NCBI GenBank assembly: GCA_947629695.1
Contig: CANREQ010000002.1
Coordinates: 1-50,567, forward strand
DNA from: an uncultured Clostridia bacterium
GTDB lineage: Bacteria; Bacillota; Clostridia; Christensenellales; Borkfalkiaceae
Reading direction: 5' to 3'
DNA: 50,567 bases
Part shown: positions 1 to 10,103 of the stretch, one piece after another
Position numbering within the stretch: position 1 is the stretch's first letter
How the letters are laid out: every line of letters begins with the position of its first letter
Notes under the pieces: model-generated
The model's input: the letters and a program-made list of their open reading frames with translations, nothing else
What the model was told of the DNA's origin: nothing
The model's database searches: none
Translations under genes and position numbers: made by a program

Positions 1-462
<462 letters not shown>

Positions 463-468
463 TTAAAA

Positions 469-753
469 TCAGTCAACAACCGCCAGAATATCGCTCTGAC
501 GGATTATGGTATATTCCTTGCCGTCGATTTTGACTTCCGTCCCGCTGTATTTGGAAAGAAGCACTTTATCGCCGACTTTGACTTGCATTGTAACTTCCTT
601 GCCGTCCACGACTCCGCCGGGGCCAACCGCGACGACTATACATGTAGAAGGCTTTTCCTGAGAGGCGGCAGTCAAAATTATTCCGCCCTTGGATTTCTCT
701 TCGGCTTTTACAGCTTCAACGACAACTTTATCGAATAAAGGTCTGATGCTCAT
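469..753 (-). CDS. groES: Co-chaperonin GroES
   Basis: 94 aa, MSIRPLFDKVVVEAVKAEEKSKGGIILTAASQEKPSTCIVVAVGPGG...; immediately upstream of groEL. Confidence 0.96.
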   Translation of the reverse strand: MSIRPLFDKVVVEAVKAEEKSKGGIILTAASQEKPSTCIVVAVGPGGVVDGKEVTMQVKVGDKVLLSKYSGTEVKIDGKEYTIIRQSDILAVVD

Positions 754-835
754 TTATAAAAATTCCTCCGCAAAAATTTTTTACAAATAATTTATAAACT
801 TGGCAAAATTAAATCAAACATACTAAATTAAAAAA

Positions 836-864
836 TTGCATTTTGCGTTAAATTATGGTAAAAT
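836..864 (+). promoter_or_regulatory. Sigma-A type promoter for the deaminase gene
   Basis: TTGCAT-17 bp-TAAAAT; followed by SD AAAGGGGG and ATG at 895. Confidence 0.6.
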
Positions 865-894
865 ATTTGCAACTTGATTAAAGGGGGTGCGCCG

Positions 895-1347
895 ATGGAT
901 AAATGGGACGCAAGATTTATGCAAATGGCGGAGCTGATCGGAACGTGGTCAAGCTGTTTTCAGGAAAACAGGCATATCGGTGCGATAATCGTAAAAAACA
1001 AGCGCGTTATCGCGACGGGCTATAATGGCGCTCCGCAGGGAATAAAAAGCTGTGCGGATAAGGGCGAGTGCCTTCGCAAGAAGCTCAATATCGAAAGCGG
1101 CACCAAGCAGGAAATTTGTTATGCCGTACACGCAGAGCAAAACGCCATAATCCAGGCGGCGAGAGTGGGGTGCAGCGTCGAGGGCTGTACGCTTTATTGC
1201 ACTCACCAGCCCTGCGTCATTTGCGCGAAAATAATAATAAATTCGGGCATTTCCCGCGTTGTCTACAAAGAGGGCTATCCCGATAAATTCTCCATTCAGC
1301 TCTTCGAAGAGGCGGGTGTAACCGTGCAGAAGTTCTGCGAGCTGTAA
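895..1347 (+). CDS. comEB: dCMP deaminase / ComEB family zinc deaminase
   Basis: Motifs HAEQNAI and PCVICAK (zinc deaminase); start placed at 895 after SD rather than 874. Confidence 0.9.
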   Translation: MDKWDARFMQMAELIGTWSSCFQENRHIGAIIVKNKRVIATGYNGAPQGIKSCADKGECLRKKLNIESGTKQEICYAVHAEQNAIIQAARVGCSVEGCTLYCTHQPCVICAKIIINSGISRVVYKEGYPDKFSIQLFEEAGVTVQKFCEL

Positions 1348-1386
1348 AGTAGCCCCGCAATAATATATAAATAAGGAGTAAGCGAT

Positions 1387-1911
1387 ATGAAAAACCCCAT
1401 AGCAACCATAACAATGAAAAACGGGAAGAAAATCGTGCTGGAATTATATCCCGATAAAGCTCCCAATACGGTAAACAACTTCATTTCACTTGCAAATTCG
1501 GGCTTTTACGACGACTTGATTTTTCACCGCGTGATAAAGGGCTTTATGATACAGGGCGGCGACCCTGCGGGCGTGGGTACGGGCGGCCCGGGGTACTGCA
1601 TAAAGGGCGAGTTTGCCCTCAACGGGTTCAAATCCAACGATATAAAGCATTCGCGCGGGGTTATTTCCATGGCGCGCGCCGTAAATCCCGACAGCGCGGG
1701 TTCGCAATTTTTCATAATGCACGCAAACGCCTCCTACCTCGACGGGCAGTACGCGGCGTTCGGCAAAGTAACAGAGGGCATGGATACGGTTGATGAAATC
1801 GCCCAAACCGTCACAGATTACCGCGATAAACCTAAAAACGAACAGGCAATGGCCTCGGTGCGCGTGGAAACTTTCGGCGTTGATTATCCCGAGCCCGTAA
1901 AAGCAAGATAA
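1387..1911 (+). CDS. Cyclophilin-type peptidyl-prolyl cis-trans isomerase
   Basis: NFISLANSGFYDDLIFHRVIKGFMIQGGDPAGVGTGGPGY ... GSQFFIMHANASYLDGQYAAFGKV cyclophilin signature. Confidence 0.95.
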   Translation: MKNPIATITMKNGKKIVLELYPDKAPNTVNNFISLANSGFYDDLIFHRVIKGFMIQGGDPAGVGTGGPGYCIKGEFALNGFKSNDIKHSRGVISMARAVNPDSAGSQFFIMHANASYLDGQYAAFGKVTEGMDTVDEIAQTVTDYRDKPKNEQAMASVRVETFGVDYPEPVKAR

Positions 1912-2135
1912 TGAACGTTAAGACGCTGACGGCGATTTTATTCGGCATTTTGGTTGCGGCTATGCTGTGCCTTGTGACCGGGCTGATACTTTATTTTGCC
2001 GTAAAAGTAAACGCGCTTGTGACTTTGGTCGGGCTTTATATGATATTTTTGGGCATAGTTATGGGCTCGTTGCCCGCAATAGGCCTCATAATAATTCTTA
2101 TAGTTACGCTTGTCAAAAGAAAAAACAACAAATAA
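1911..2135 (+). CDS. Small membrane protein, unknown function
   Basis: 74 aa with two hydrophobic segments; TAATG overlap with upstream gene. Confidence 0.6.
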   Translation: MNVKTLTAILFGILVAAMLCLVTGLILYFAVKVNALVTLVGLYMIFLGIVMGSLPAIGLIIILIVTLVKRKNNK

Positions 2136-2147
2136 AACGGAGTAAAT

Positions 2148-3584
2148 ATGGCAGACAACAGCATTTATACAAATCCACTCATCACGCGTTACGCAAGCAG
2201 GGAAATGGCGGAAGCTTTTTCGGACGAAAAGCGCTTTAAACTTTGGCGCAAACTTTGGATAGCGCTTGCGGAATCTGAAATGGAGCTCGGCCTCAATATA
2301 ACCGAAGAGCAGATAGAAGAGCTCAAAAAATACGCAGACGATATAAATTTCGAGGTCGCGGAAAAGTACGAAAGAGATGTACGGCACGACGTAATGGCGC
2401 ACGTCAAGGCATACGGCGACCAGGCAAAAAGCGCCCGCCCCATAATCCACCTCGGCGCGACAAGCTGCTTCGTCGATTGCAATTCGGAGCTCATTATGTA
2501 TATGGACGCGCTCAAAATCATAAAGAAAAAGCTCGTCAACGTAATGGATAAGCTCAAAAATTTCGCGTTGAAATACAAGGATCTGCCCACGCTGGGATTT
2601 ACTCATCTCCAACCCGCACAACTGACGACCGTCGGCAAGCGCGCAACGCTTTGGCTTCAGGACCTCGAGATGGATTATATCGACCTCGAAAACCTCGAAA
2701 ATTGCTTCAAACTGCGCGGGGTAAAGGGCACCACGGGCACGCAGGCGAGCTTTATGGAGCTGTTCGGGGGAGACAGCGGGAAGATAAAGCAGCTTGAAAG
2801 CAAAGTCGTATCAAAAATGGGTTACGACAAAGTATACGGCGTAACCGGGCAGACATATCCGAGGAAATTCGATTACAACATGCTTTGCGTGCTGTCGCAG
2901 ATAGCCCAAAGCGCGTACAAATTTTCCAACGATATAAGAATTTTGCAGAACATGAAAGAGGTCGAGGAGCCGTTTGAAAAATCCCAGATAGGTTCTTCGG
3001 CAATGGCGTATAAGCGCAACCCGATGAGGTGCGAGAGAATGGGCTCGCTTGCCCGCTTTGTCATATCGCTTCCGATGAACACGGCGATAACGGCGGCGAC
3101 GCAGTGGTTCGAAAGGACGCTTGACGATTCCGCCAACCGCAGGATAGTAATAGCACAGGCGTTCCTCGCGCTCGACGGCATTTTGAATATCTACATGAAT
3201 GTAAGCGAAAATCTCGTCGTGTACGATAAAGTCATCGCAAAGCACATCGCGGCGGAGCTTCCCTTTATGGCGACTGAAAACATAATAATGGAATGTGTAA
3301 AGGCAGGGGGAGACAGACAGGATCTGCACGAAGAAATACGCGTTTTGTCCATGCAGGCGGGCAAAAACGTCAAGGAAAACGGCGGGGATAACAACCTGTT
3401 GGAGCTTATCAAAGCCGACAAAATGTTTGCGGCGGTGCACTCCAAGCTGGATGAGATACTAGACGCGCGCAAATTCATAGGCCGCGCGCCCGAGCAGACC
3501 GTGGAATTTATAGAGGCCGAAATCATGCCCATATTGAATAAAAACGCGGGGGATTTAGGCCTCAGCGGAAGCGTAAAAGTATAA
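2148..3584 (+). CDS. purB: Adenylosuccinate lyase
   Basis: 478 aa; fumarase/lyase signature GSSAMAYKRNPMRCE; DVRHDVMAHVKAYG. Confidence 0.96.
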   Translation: MADNSIYTNPLITRYASREMAEAFSDEKRFKLWRKLWIALAESEMELGLNITEEQIEELKKYADDINFEVAEKYERDVRHDVMAHVKAYGDQAKSARPIIHLGATSCFVDCNSELIMYMDALKIIKKKLVNVMDKLKNFALKYKDLPTLGFTHLQPAQLTTVGKRATLWLQDLEMDYIDLENLENCFKLRGVKGTTGTQASFMELFGGDSGKIKQLESKVVSKMGYDKVYGVTGQTYPRKFDYNMLCVLSQIAQSAYKFSNDIRILQNMKEVEEPFEKSQIGSSAMAYKRNPMRCERMGSLARFVISLPMNTAITAATQWFERTLDDSANRRIVIAQAFLALDGILNIYMNVSENLVVYDKVIAKHIAAELPFMATENIIMECVKAGGDRQDLHEEIRVLSMQAGKNVKENGGDNNLLELIKADKMFAAVHSKLDEILDARKFIGRAPEQTVEFIEAEIMPILNKNAGDLGLSGSVKV

Positions 3585-4045
3585 TGGTGGAAAGGTTCAA
3601 AACCCCTTCTGCGGCTATTTTGTTGTTACTTAGCGAAAAAGACGGGGTAAAACGCGTGCTTTTGCAACGCAGGCAAAACACGGGCTTTGCGGACGGACTG
3701 TGGGATTTCTCTTGTTCGGGTCACGTGGAGCACGGGGAAAGCCTGAGCGAGGCGGCCGTGCGCGAGGCAAAAGAAGAGTTGGGGATAATTATCGGCCCCG
3801 AAAAGGTGAAATTTGCCGCGCTCGTGCATAAATACGAACGCGAAAGGGATCTCACCTACTATAACGGCTATTTTATCTGCGACGAGTTCGACGGCGTTCC
3901 GCGCATTTGCGAGAGTAACAAATGCTCCGAATTGCGCTGGTTTGATTTCAACGGGCTTCCGTCAGACCTTATAGACGACAGGAAAAAGGTGGCGGAAGCG
4001 ATTTCAAAGGGCGTACATTACATAGAATATGGGTGGGAAAAATAA
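3584..4045 (+). CDS. NUDIX hydrolase
   Basis: NUDIX box GHVEHGESLSEAAVREAKEELGI. Confidence 0.92.
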   Translation: MVERFKTPSAAILLLLSEKDGVKRVLLQRRQNTGFADGLWDFSCSGHVEHGESLSEAAVREAKEELGIIIGPEKVKFAALVHKYERERDLTYYNGYFICDEFDGVPRICESNKCSELRWFDFNGLPSDLIDDRKKVAEAISKGVHYIEYGWEK

Positions 4046-4069
4046 AAAGAGCCGCCGTTTGGCAACTCT
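4038..4069 (-). terminator. Rho-independent terminator of tRNA-Trp
   Basis: On minus strand AGAGTTGCC-AAAC-GGCGGCTCT stem (two G.U) followed by TTTTTATTTTT. Confidence 0.75.
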
Positions 4070-4090
4070 CGATATTCCCCAAAAGGGCTG

Positions 4091-4165
4091 TGGCAGGGGA
4101 GACGCGATTCGAACACGCAACCGACGGTTTTGGAGACCGCGACTCTACCGTTGAGCTACTCCCCT
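4091..4165 (-). tRNA. tRNA-Trp (anticodon CCA), 3' CCA encoded
   Basis: Minus strand AGGGGAG TA GCTC AACGGTA GAGT C GCGGT CTCCAAA ACCGT CGGTT GCGTG TTCGAAT CGCGT CTCCCCT G CCA; folds as a cloverleaf. Confidence 0.95.
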
Positions 4166-4232
4166 GTAAATTCAACGATATTTATTATATATAAACCGTC
4201 TGTTTTAGTCAACTGTTTTCGGGAGATTTATT

Positions 4233-5048
4233 ATGAAAAAACAATTCAGATTGGGCGTTATCGGGTGCGGATTTATGGCGCAGTCGATATTGCGCGGGGC
4301 CGTGCTTTCGGATTTCCTCCGCGCAAAGAAAGTAATTGTGAGCGACGTGGATATGGACAAGCTCCGCGCAGTAAACGACGAGCTCGACGTTTACTTTACG
4401 CAGGACAACAGATATGTCGCGGAAAACTCCGAGTTTGTGTTATTCGCCGTAAAGCCCCAGAATTTTGCGGCCGTTGCGGCAGAGCTGGAGGGTATACTCC
4501 CGCCTAAGATCATCAGCATAATGGCGGGCGTTAAAAAGAGCACAGTTAAAAATTCGCTGGGTGTGGGGATTATGCGCGTAGCCCGTTGCATGCCCAATCT
4601 TCCCTGCAAAATAGGAAGCGGAATGATAGGCGTGGATATGTCGGATTTCAACGGCAATCCCGACGACACTGAGTTTATAGATAAGCTTTTCGGCAGTATG
4701 GGCACGGTTCTCAGCATTTCAGAGGATAAAATGGACGCCGTTACGGGCATAAGCGGGAGCGGCTCGGCTTACGTCTTTATGTTCATGGAGGCATTGATAA
4801 AGGCGGGCATGAAGAACGGGTTGACAAAAGACGAGGCTACGACTTTGACAGTGCAGACGGTTTTGGGCGCGGCGGAAATGGCGGGGAGCGAAGAAAAACC
4901 CCTTTCGGAGCTGATTTCAAGCGTTTGCAGTAAGGGCGGCACGACTATAGAGGCGGTAAACGTCTTAAACGACAGAGATTTCGAAGGAATAATTCAAGAG
5001 GCGGTGGACGCGTGCGTCAAACGCTCGGTTCAACTTTCCGGAAAATGA
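4233..5048 (+). CDS. proC: Pyrroline-5-carboxylate reductase
   Basis: GVIGCGFMAQSILRG Rossmann motif; C-terminal SGSGSAYVFMFMEAL and SSVCSKGGTTIEA. Confidence 0.95.
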   Translation: MKKQFRLGVIGCGFMAQSILRGAVLSDFLRAKKVIVSDVDMDKLRAVNDELDVYFTQDNRYVAENSEFVLFAVKPQNFAAVAAELEGILPPKIISIMAGVKKSTVKNSLGVGIMRVARCMPNLPCKIGSGMIGVDMSDFNGNPDDTEFIDKLFGSMGTVLSISEDKMDAVTGISGSGSAYVFMFMEALIKAGMKNGLTKDEATTLTVQTVLGAAEMAGSEEKPLSELISSVCSKGGTTIEAVNVLNDRDFEGIIQEAVDACVKRSVQLSGK

Positions 5049-5494
5049 AGAAGGTTACATTGTATACGGACGGCGCATGCTCCGGAAATCCCGGTACGGG
5101 CGGCTGGGGCGCGGTTCTCATCTACGGCGGATTCGAAAAGAGAATTTGCGGCGCAGTGGAAGATACGACCAACAACAGAATGGAAGTTTTGGCGGTAATC
5201 AGCGGGCTGGAGTGCCTCAAAGAGCCGTGCGAGGTGGAAGTTTTCAGCGATTCCGCCTATACCGTAAATGCTATAAACAACGGCTGGCTGTCCTCATGGG
5301 AGGCAAGCGGCTGGCTCAAGGCGGACAACAAACCCGTTTTGAATTGCGATTTGTGGCAGAAATTATCCGCGCTTATGAAGGTACATACAGTAAGATTCGT
5401 AAAGGTAAAGGGTCACGCCGATAACGAATACAACAACATTTGCGACAAACTCGCAATCGGCGCTATTAAGGATTTCCGCGCGAACAAGCAATAA
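5045..5494 (+). CDS. rnhA: Ribonuclease HI
   Basis: MKKVTLYTDGACSGNPGTGGWGAVL ... TTNNRMEVLAVISGL ... FSDSAYTVNAINNGW ... VKGHADNEYNNICD. Confidence 0.95.
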   Translation: MKKVTLYTDGACSGNPGTGGWGAVLIYGGFEKRICGAVEDTTNNRMEVLAVISGLECLKEPCEVEVFSDSAYTVNAINNGWLSSWEASGWLKADNKPVLNCDLWQKLSALMKVHTVRFVKVKGHADNEYNNICDKLAIGAIKDFRANKQ

Positions 5495-5611
5495 TTTTGA
5501 AATTATCGCGTCGGTTTGCTTCGTTTTAGGGGCGATGCCGGAATAAAATCCCTTCTTTTTACCATAATATTATATTAGCAGAGTATAATATTTAAGTGTG
5601 AGGAGCGGTTT

Positions 5612-6541
5612 TTGAATAAAAAGGGTCGATCCGGATTTGGCAACGCTGTCAAGCACGCCGTCAATATAACATTCGCTCTTGTCTGCGCGGCTACGGCTTT
5701 TCTTTTTGCGGGCTACGCTTTGGCATACAAGGGTTTGCCGTTCATCGAAAGGCATTTCGGAATTTTATTGGGATTGACGGGCGCGGCGGTAAGCGTTTTG
5801 ACCGTAGCATATATTTTATTTTACGCCTTTAAAAAGCAGGCGTTTTATCGGCTGATATTATGCGCATTGATTTGCCTCGATATCGTAGCCGTTATTTTTT
5901 TTGCGCTCAGCGCGAGCGGCGTTTTAGACGAGCTTACGGATATAAACGCCCTGCGCGATTATATAGCCGGCTTCGGCGGTACGGCGGTTTTCATATTTAT
6001 TCTTTTCCAATTTTTACAGGTCGTGATCCTGCCCGTTCCGGGCTCCGTCACGGTTGCCGTGGGCGTTGCGCTTTTCGGGCCGTTGCGCAGTGCGCTGTTC
6101 AGCTTTATAGGCATACTCGCCGGCTCTTTCGTCGCGTTCTTTATAGGCAGAGTGGTGGGCTACAAGGCGGTTTGTTGGATAGTGGGAAAGGACGACCTCG
6201 ACAAATGGCTTAAAAAAGTCAAGGGCAAGGATTATCTTCTCCTGTCGATAATGTTCCTTTTGCCTCTTTTCCCCGACGACGTCTTATGCTTTATCGCAGG
6301 GCTCTCGTCGATGACTTGGGGCTATTTCACCGTAATGATCATAATAACACGCGCAATATCAGTGCTGACAACGTCGTACTCCCTCGATCTGATACCCTTC
6401 AACACGTGGTGGGGGCTATTGATATGGGCGTTTTTGATAGGCGCGATAGTAGTAATTTTTTGGCTTGTCTGCAAATATTCGGACAAAATCGACGCGTTTA
6501 TCAAGAAAAAATTGCCCTTTCTCGGCAAGGGCGACAAATGA
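5612..6541 (+). CDS. VTT-domain (TVP38/TMEM64, DedA-like) membrane protein
   Basis: VVILPVPGSVTVAVGVALFGPLRSALFSFIGILAGSFVAFFIGRVVG and LPLFPDDVLCFIAG signatures. Confidence 0.85.
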   Translation: MNKKGRSGFGNAVKHAVNITFALVCAATAFLFAGYALAYKGLPFIERHFGILLGLTGAAVSVLTVAYILFYAFKKQAFYRLILCALICLDIVAVIFFALSASGVLDELTDINALRDYIAGFGGTAVFIFILFQFLQVVILPVPGSVTVAVGVALFGPLRSALFSFIGILAGSFVAFFIGRVVGYKAVCWIVGKDDLDKWLKKVKGKDYLLLSIMFLLPLFPDDVLCFIAGLSSMTWGYFTVMIIITRAISVLTTSYSLDLIPFNTWWGLLIWAFLIGAIVVIFWLVCKYSDKIDAFIKKKLPFLGKGDK

Positions 6542-6565
6542 AATCCGATTTACATCTCCCCAGCG

Positions 6566-6590
6566 GCGGGCGCAAGCCCGCTTTTAATTT
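6566..6590 (+). terminator. Rho-independent terminator
   Basis: GCGGGC-GCAA-GCCCGC followed by TTTTAATTT. Confidence 0.7.
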
Positions 6591-6629
6591 AGTAAGCAAA
6601 ATATTTTTGGCGAAAAGTTAGTTTTTCAG

Positions 6630-6658
6630 TTGATTTTTTTGCCTTTGGCTGTTAAAAT
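6630..6658 (+). promoter_or_regulatory. Sigma-A type promoter of decarboxylase operon
   Basis: TTGATT-17 bp-TAAAAT upstream of the CDS at 6695. Confidence 0.55.
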
Positions 6659-6694
6659 TGTATTTGTGAAAATTTTGTCATCGGGAGTTTTTGC

Positions 6695-8071
6695 ATGGAT
6701 AAATTAAAATTATTGCAGTCGAGAAAGCAACAGCTTTTTGAGGCCGGCAAAGTTATTCGTGAAGAAATCAATGAACTGATAGATAAGGATAGTTTCGTGG
6801 AGTTTTCCTCATTTTCCTTTTCGGAAAGCGATTTTTACGGGGAAAAGGCAGAGGGCGAAGGCGTAATAACGGGCTTCGCCACGATCGAGGACTATCCTTA
6901 TTATATTGTCGCGCAAAATCCCGCCGTCTTGAGCGGAGGCGTGAGCAAGGCCAATTGCGAGAAGATATCTAAGTGCCTGGAGCAGGCGGAAAAAAACCAA
7001 ACGCCCGTAATTTATATTCTTTCGTCTCTCGGCGTGCGTATCGGCGAGGGTGTAAACGTGCTCGAGGGATTGGCACAGCTTATATTGCGCGTTTCCCGTC
7101 TGAAGGACAGCGTGCCCCAATATCTCGTCGTTGACGGCGAGGTGTACGGGCAGATATCTTTGCTTTCGGGGCTGTGCGATTTCACGTTCTTTATCGATAA
7201 AAAATCCCGCCTCGCTACGACGAGCCCGCTCGTCATTACGGCGGCGGCTGGGCAGAATTTGTCAAAGGACGCCGTCGCGGGCGCGGATGCAATCGCAAAG
7301 AGCGGGCTGGTTACTTTCAAAGTAAAGGACCTTGCGGAAGTCAAGTCAAAAATAATTTCTCTGAACAACATCATAACTTCCGAAGTCATCGATTGCGGGG
7401 AGCTGAATATTTCCCTTCCAGCGCTCAACAAAAAATGCGATTTCAACGCACTTTTGGGCGTGTTTGACAAGGGAAGCGTCATAGAGGTAGGCGCGTCTTA
7501 CGGCAAAAGCGCAAGGTGCGTTCTCGGCCGCATAGGAGGAATAGCCGTAGCGGCGGTTATTTTCGACGGCGAGGGCGGGGCCAAAATTTGCCCTTGCATG
7601 GCCGAAAAGATCAACGACTTTGCAGAGCTTGCAAGTTATTATTCGCTTCCCTATATAACTTTTGTAAATACCCTCGGCATAAAGGAAACGCCGGATGTAG
7701 CCGAAAGCCGCATAATCAAAACCCTCGGGAAATACGTTGCGACGCTCGACGGAATGAATTGCGCAAAGATTTCCGTAGTTTACGGCAAGGCCGTAGGCCT
7801 CGGATATACGCTTTTTGCGGCAAAATCCATGGGTTATGATTTCACCTATGCCTTTGCAAATGCGGAAATTGCGCTTTTCGACAGCGTGCAGGGCGCGGAA
7901 ATAGAGCTTGCAAAGGGCAAAAACTCAAACGCCGAAAAGCTTGCGGCCCAGTACGCCGAGGAAAATTCCGACCCCGTGAATGCGGCTAAGGGCGGATATA
8001 TAGATAACATCATAGAACCCGCATTTGTAAGGCAGTATCTTATAGCTTCCCTGCAAATGCTAATAAAGTGA
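6695..8071 (+). CDS. Divergent acyl-CoA carboxyltransferase-family (12S/MmdA-like) subunit
   Basis: Two-half crotonase-like CT fold hallmarks: GEGVITGFATIEDYPYYIVAQNPAVLSGGVSKANCEKI ... RIGGIAVAAVIFDGEGG ... AKISVVYGKAVGLGYTLFAAKSMGYDFTYAFANAEIALF; short (458 aa) and missing canonical Gly-rich motifs. Confidence 0.8.
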   Translation: MDKLKLLQSRKQQLFEAGKVIREEINELIDKDSFVEFSSFSFSESDFYGEKAEGEGVITGFATIEDYPYYIVAQNPAVLSGGVSKANCEKISKCLEQAEKNQTPVIYILSSLGVRIGEGVNVLEGLAQLILRVSRLKDSVPQYLVVDGEVYGQISLLSGLCDFTFFIDKKSRLATTSPLVITAAAGQNLSKDAVAGADAIAKSGLVTFKVKDLAEVKSKIISLNNIITSEVIDCGELNISLPALNKKCDFNALLGVFDKGSVIEVGASYGKSARCVLGRIGGIAVAAVIFDGEGGAKICPCMAEKINDFAELASYYSLPYITFVNTLGIKETPDVAESRIIKTLGKYVATLDGMNCAKISVVYGKAVGLGYTLFAAKSMGYDFTYAFANAEIALFDSVQGAEIELAKGKNSNAEKLAAQYAEENSDPVNAAKGGYIDNIIEPAFVRQYLIASLQMLIK

Positions 8072-8078
8072 GGCGGCT

Positions 8079-8486
8079 ATGCTTGATAATCTTTTGGCAA
8101 TGGTGAACGGAGACGGCACCTATTGGGCGGGACAACTGCGCGACCCGGATAAAATCTATTTCGACAATTGGGGAGAGCCCTTTCTCTACGCATTGATAGG
8201 TTTTTTGGTCGTGTTTGTGGGCATCGCGCTCATAATATTCATAATTTGGCTTGTCGGTTTTGTAATGCGCAAGACAAATAATTTGGAACTTCTGACCAAA
8301 AAGAAGGAAAAGGGCGGGGAAAAACCCCAAATTTCGCCGGAAAGCCTTGCAAGCGAAAAAGAGGCGGGCGGCGAGGAAGATATTCCCGACGAGGTCAAAG
8401 CGGCAATTGTCGCCGCAATTATGGCCTATTACCAAGAAAAAGAAGAAAAATGCCAATTTACGGTTAAGAGAATAAAGAGGTTATAA
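8079..8486 (+). CDS. OadG-like decarboxylase gamma subunit
   Basis: Single TM plus charged linker and C-terminal DEVKAAIVAAIMAYYQEK typical of OadG; operon context. Confidence 0.75.
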   Translation: MLDNLLAMVNGDGTYWAGQLRDPDKIYFDNWGEPFLYALIGFLVVFVGIALIIFIIWLVGFVMRKTNNLELLTKKKEKGGEKPQISPESLASEKEAGGEEDIPDEVKAAIVAAIMAYYQEKEEKCQFTVKRIKRL

Positions 8487-8496
8487 GGAGATCATT

Positions 8497-8853
8497 ATGC
8501 GTAATTTTGTTGTGACAATAGACGGAAAAAGCTATTCCGTCGGCGTTGAAGAAGTTGGGGAGAGCGAAAGCGCAACACCCGTCGTAACTTCCGTCAAGAA
8601 GCAGGAAGAGGTAAAAGTTGCGCAAAGCGCCGCTGACGTAAAGGGAGAAAAAGTTCTCTCGCCATTCCCCGGTCTCATCAAAAAAATACTCGTAAACGAC
8701 GGCGATGCGGTTAAAAAGGACCAGCCCGTGATCGTCCTCGAAGCGATGAAGATGGATAATGAAATTACCGCACCCTGCGACGGAAAAATTTCCGTTCGGG
8801 TCGCCAAGGGCGCAAACGTAGAGACCAACGCCGTGCTTGCAATAATCGGCTAA
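8497..8853 (+). CDS. Biotin carboxyl carrier protein of decarboxylase
   Basis: Biotinylation motif VLEAMKMDNEI in a C-terminal biotinyl domain, preceded by a short linker. Confidence 0.92.
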   Translation: MRNFVVTIDGKSYSVGVEEVGESESATPVVTSVKKQEEVKVAQSAADVKGEKVLSPFPGLIKKILVNDGDAVKKDQPVIVLEAMKMDNEITAPCDGKISVRVAKGANVETNAVLAIIG

Positions 8854-8865
8854 GCGGAGGAAACA

Positions 8866-10071
8866 ATGCTTAATTCGTTACTTGAAAGCAACGGAATGGG
8901 GCAAATTTTCGTCAATCTGTTCAACGACATGGGATTTATGAACGGCAGCTGGCAAAATTACGTAATGTTGCTGATATCGTTCGTCCTCATGTATCTTGCG
9001 ATAGTCAAGAAATTTGAACCCATGTTGCTTTTGCCGATAGCTTTCGGTATGTTTTTGATAAATTTGCCCGGCGCGGAGGCAGAGCTTTGGGGCACGCCCG
9101 GAACGGACCCCGAGACGGGTTTGTTATCCGATAAATACGATTATGTCCAAAATAAAGGCCTCTTGTGGTATCTGTATTTCGGCGTAGACAAAGTAATTTA
9201 TCCGCCGCTGATATTCCTCGGCATAGGCTGTATGACCGATTTCGGCCCGCTTATCGCAAACCCCAAGAGCATGTTGATCGGCGCAGGGGCACAGCTGGGT
9301 ATATTCATCGCGTTCATATTCGCAATATTTTTGGGCTTCTCCGTCGCAGAAGCGGCGTCCATTGCGATAATAGGCGGCGCGGACGGACCCACCGCGATAA
9401 TGGTTACGTCAAAACTTGCAAGCGACCTTCTTCCGATGATAGCCATAGCGGCGTATTCCTATATGGCGCTCATTCCCATAATACAAAAGCCCATAATGAA
9501 GCTTTTGACGACTAAAAAAGAGCGAACCATCAAGATGAAGCAGTTGAGGCAGGTGAGCAAAATAGAAAAGATTTTATTCCCCATAATCGTGACGCTTGTC
9601 GTCGGATTGCTGTTGCCTGCGTCTGTTCCGCTTTTGGGAATGTTGATGCTCGGCAACCTGTTCAGGGAATCGGGAGTTGTGGACAGACTTTCGTCACAGG
9701 CGCAAAACGGCCTCATGAATACCATAACGATATTCCTCGGCGTTGCCGTGGGGTGCAAGGCAAAGGGTGAAATATTCCTGCAGATACGCACGCTTTATAT
9801 AATAATGTTAGGCTTGTTCGCCTTCATTTGCGGCACGATAGGAGGAATACTCGTCGCAAAACTTATGTGCAAACTCACAAAGGGCAAGATAAATCCTTTG
9901 ATAGGCTCGGCAGGCGTTTCCGCAGTGCCTATGGCGGCGAGGATTTCCGAGGATGTGGGAAGGGAATACGACCCGCAGAATCACTTGTTGATGCACGCAA
10001 TGGGGCCCAATGTCGCGGGTGTAATAGGCTCTGCGATAGCGGCCGGCATATTGCTTGCTTGTTTCGGATAA
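8866..10071 (+). CDS. Na+-translocating decarboxylase beta subunit (OadB family)
   Basis: Polytopic; IIGGADGPTAIMVTSKLA, GNLFRESGVVDRLS, GSAGVSAVPMAARI, LMHAMGPNVAGVIGSAIAAGI motifs of OadB/GcdB. Confidence 0.95.
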   Translation: MLNSLLESNGMGQIFVNLFNDMGFMNGSWQNYVMLLISFVLMYLAIVKKFEPMLLLPIAFGMFLINLPGAEAELWGTPGTDPETGLLSDKYDYVQNKGLLWYLYFGVDKVIYPPLIFLGIGCMTDFGPLIANPKSMLIGAGAQLGIFIAFIFAIFLGFSVAEAASIAIIGGADGPTAIMVTSKLASDLLPMIAIAAYSYMALIPIIQKPIMKLLTTKKERTIKMKQLRQVSKIEKILFPIIVTLVVGLLLPASVPLLGMLMLGNLFRESGVVDRLSSQAQNGLMNTITIFLGVAVGCKAKGEIFLQIRTLYIIMLGLFAFICGTIGGILVAKLMCKLTKGKINPLIGSAGVSAVPMAARISEDVGREYDPQNHLLMHAMGPNVAGVIGSAIAAGILLACFG

Positions 10072-10103
10072 AAATTTTATCGCGCTTTTGACCGGAGATA
10101 ATT

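Noticed and set aside
1938-2621. 227-aa minus-strand ORF
   Set aside because: Antisense to the small membrane protein and purB; no recognisable domain.
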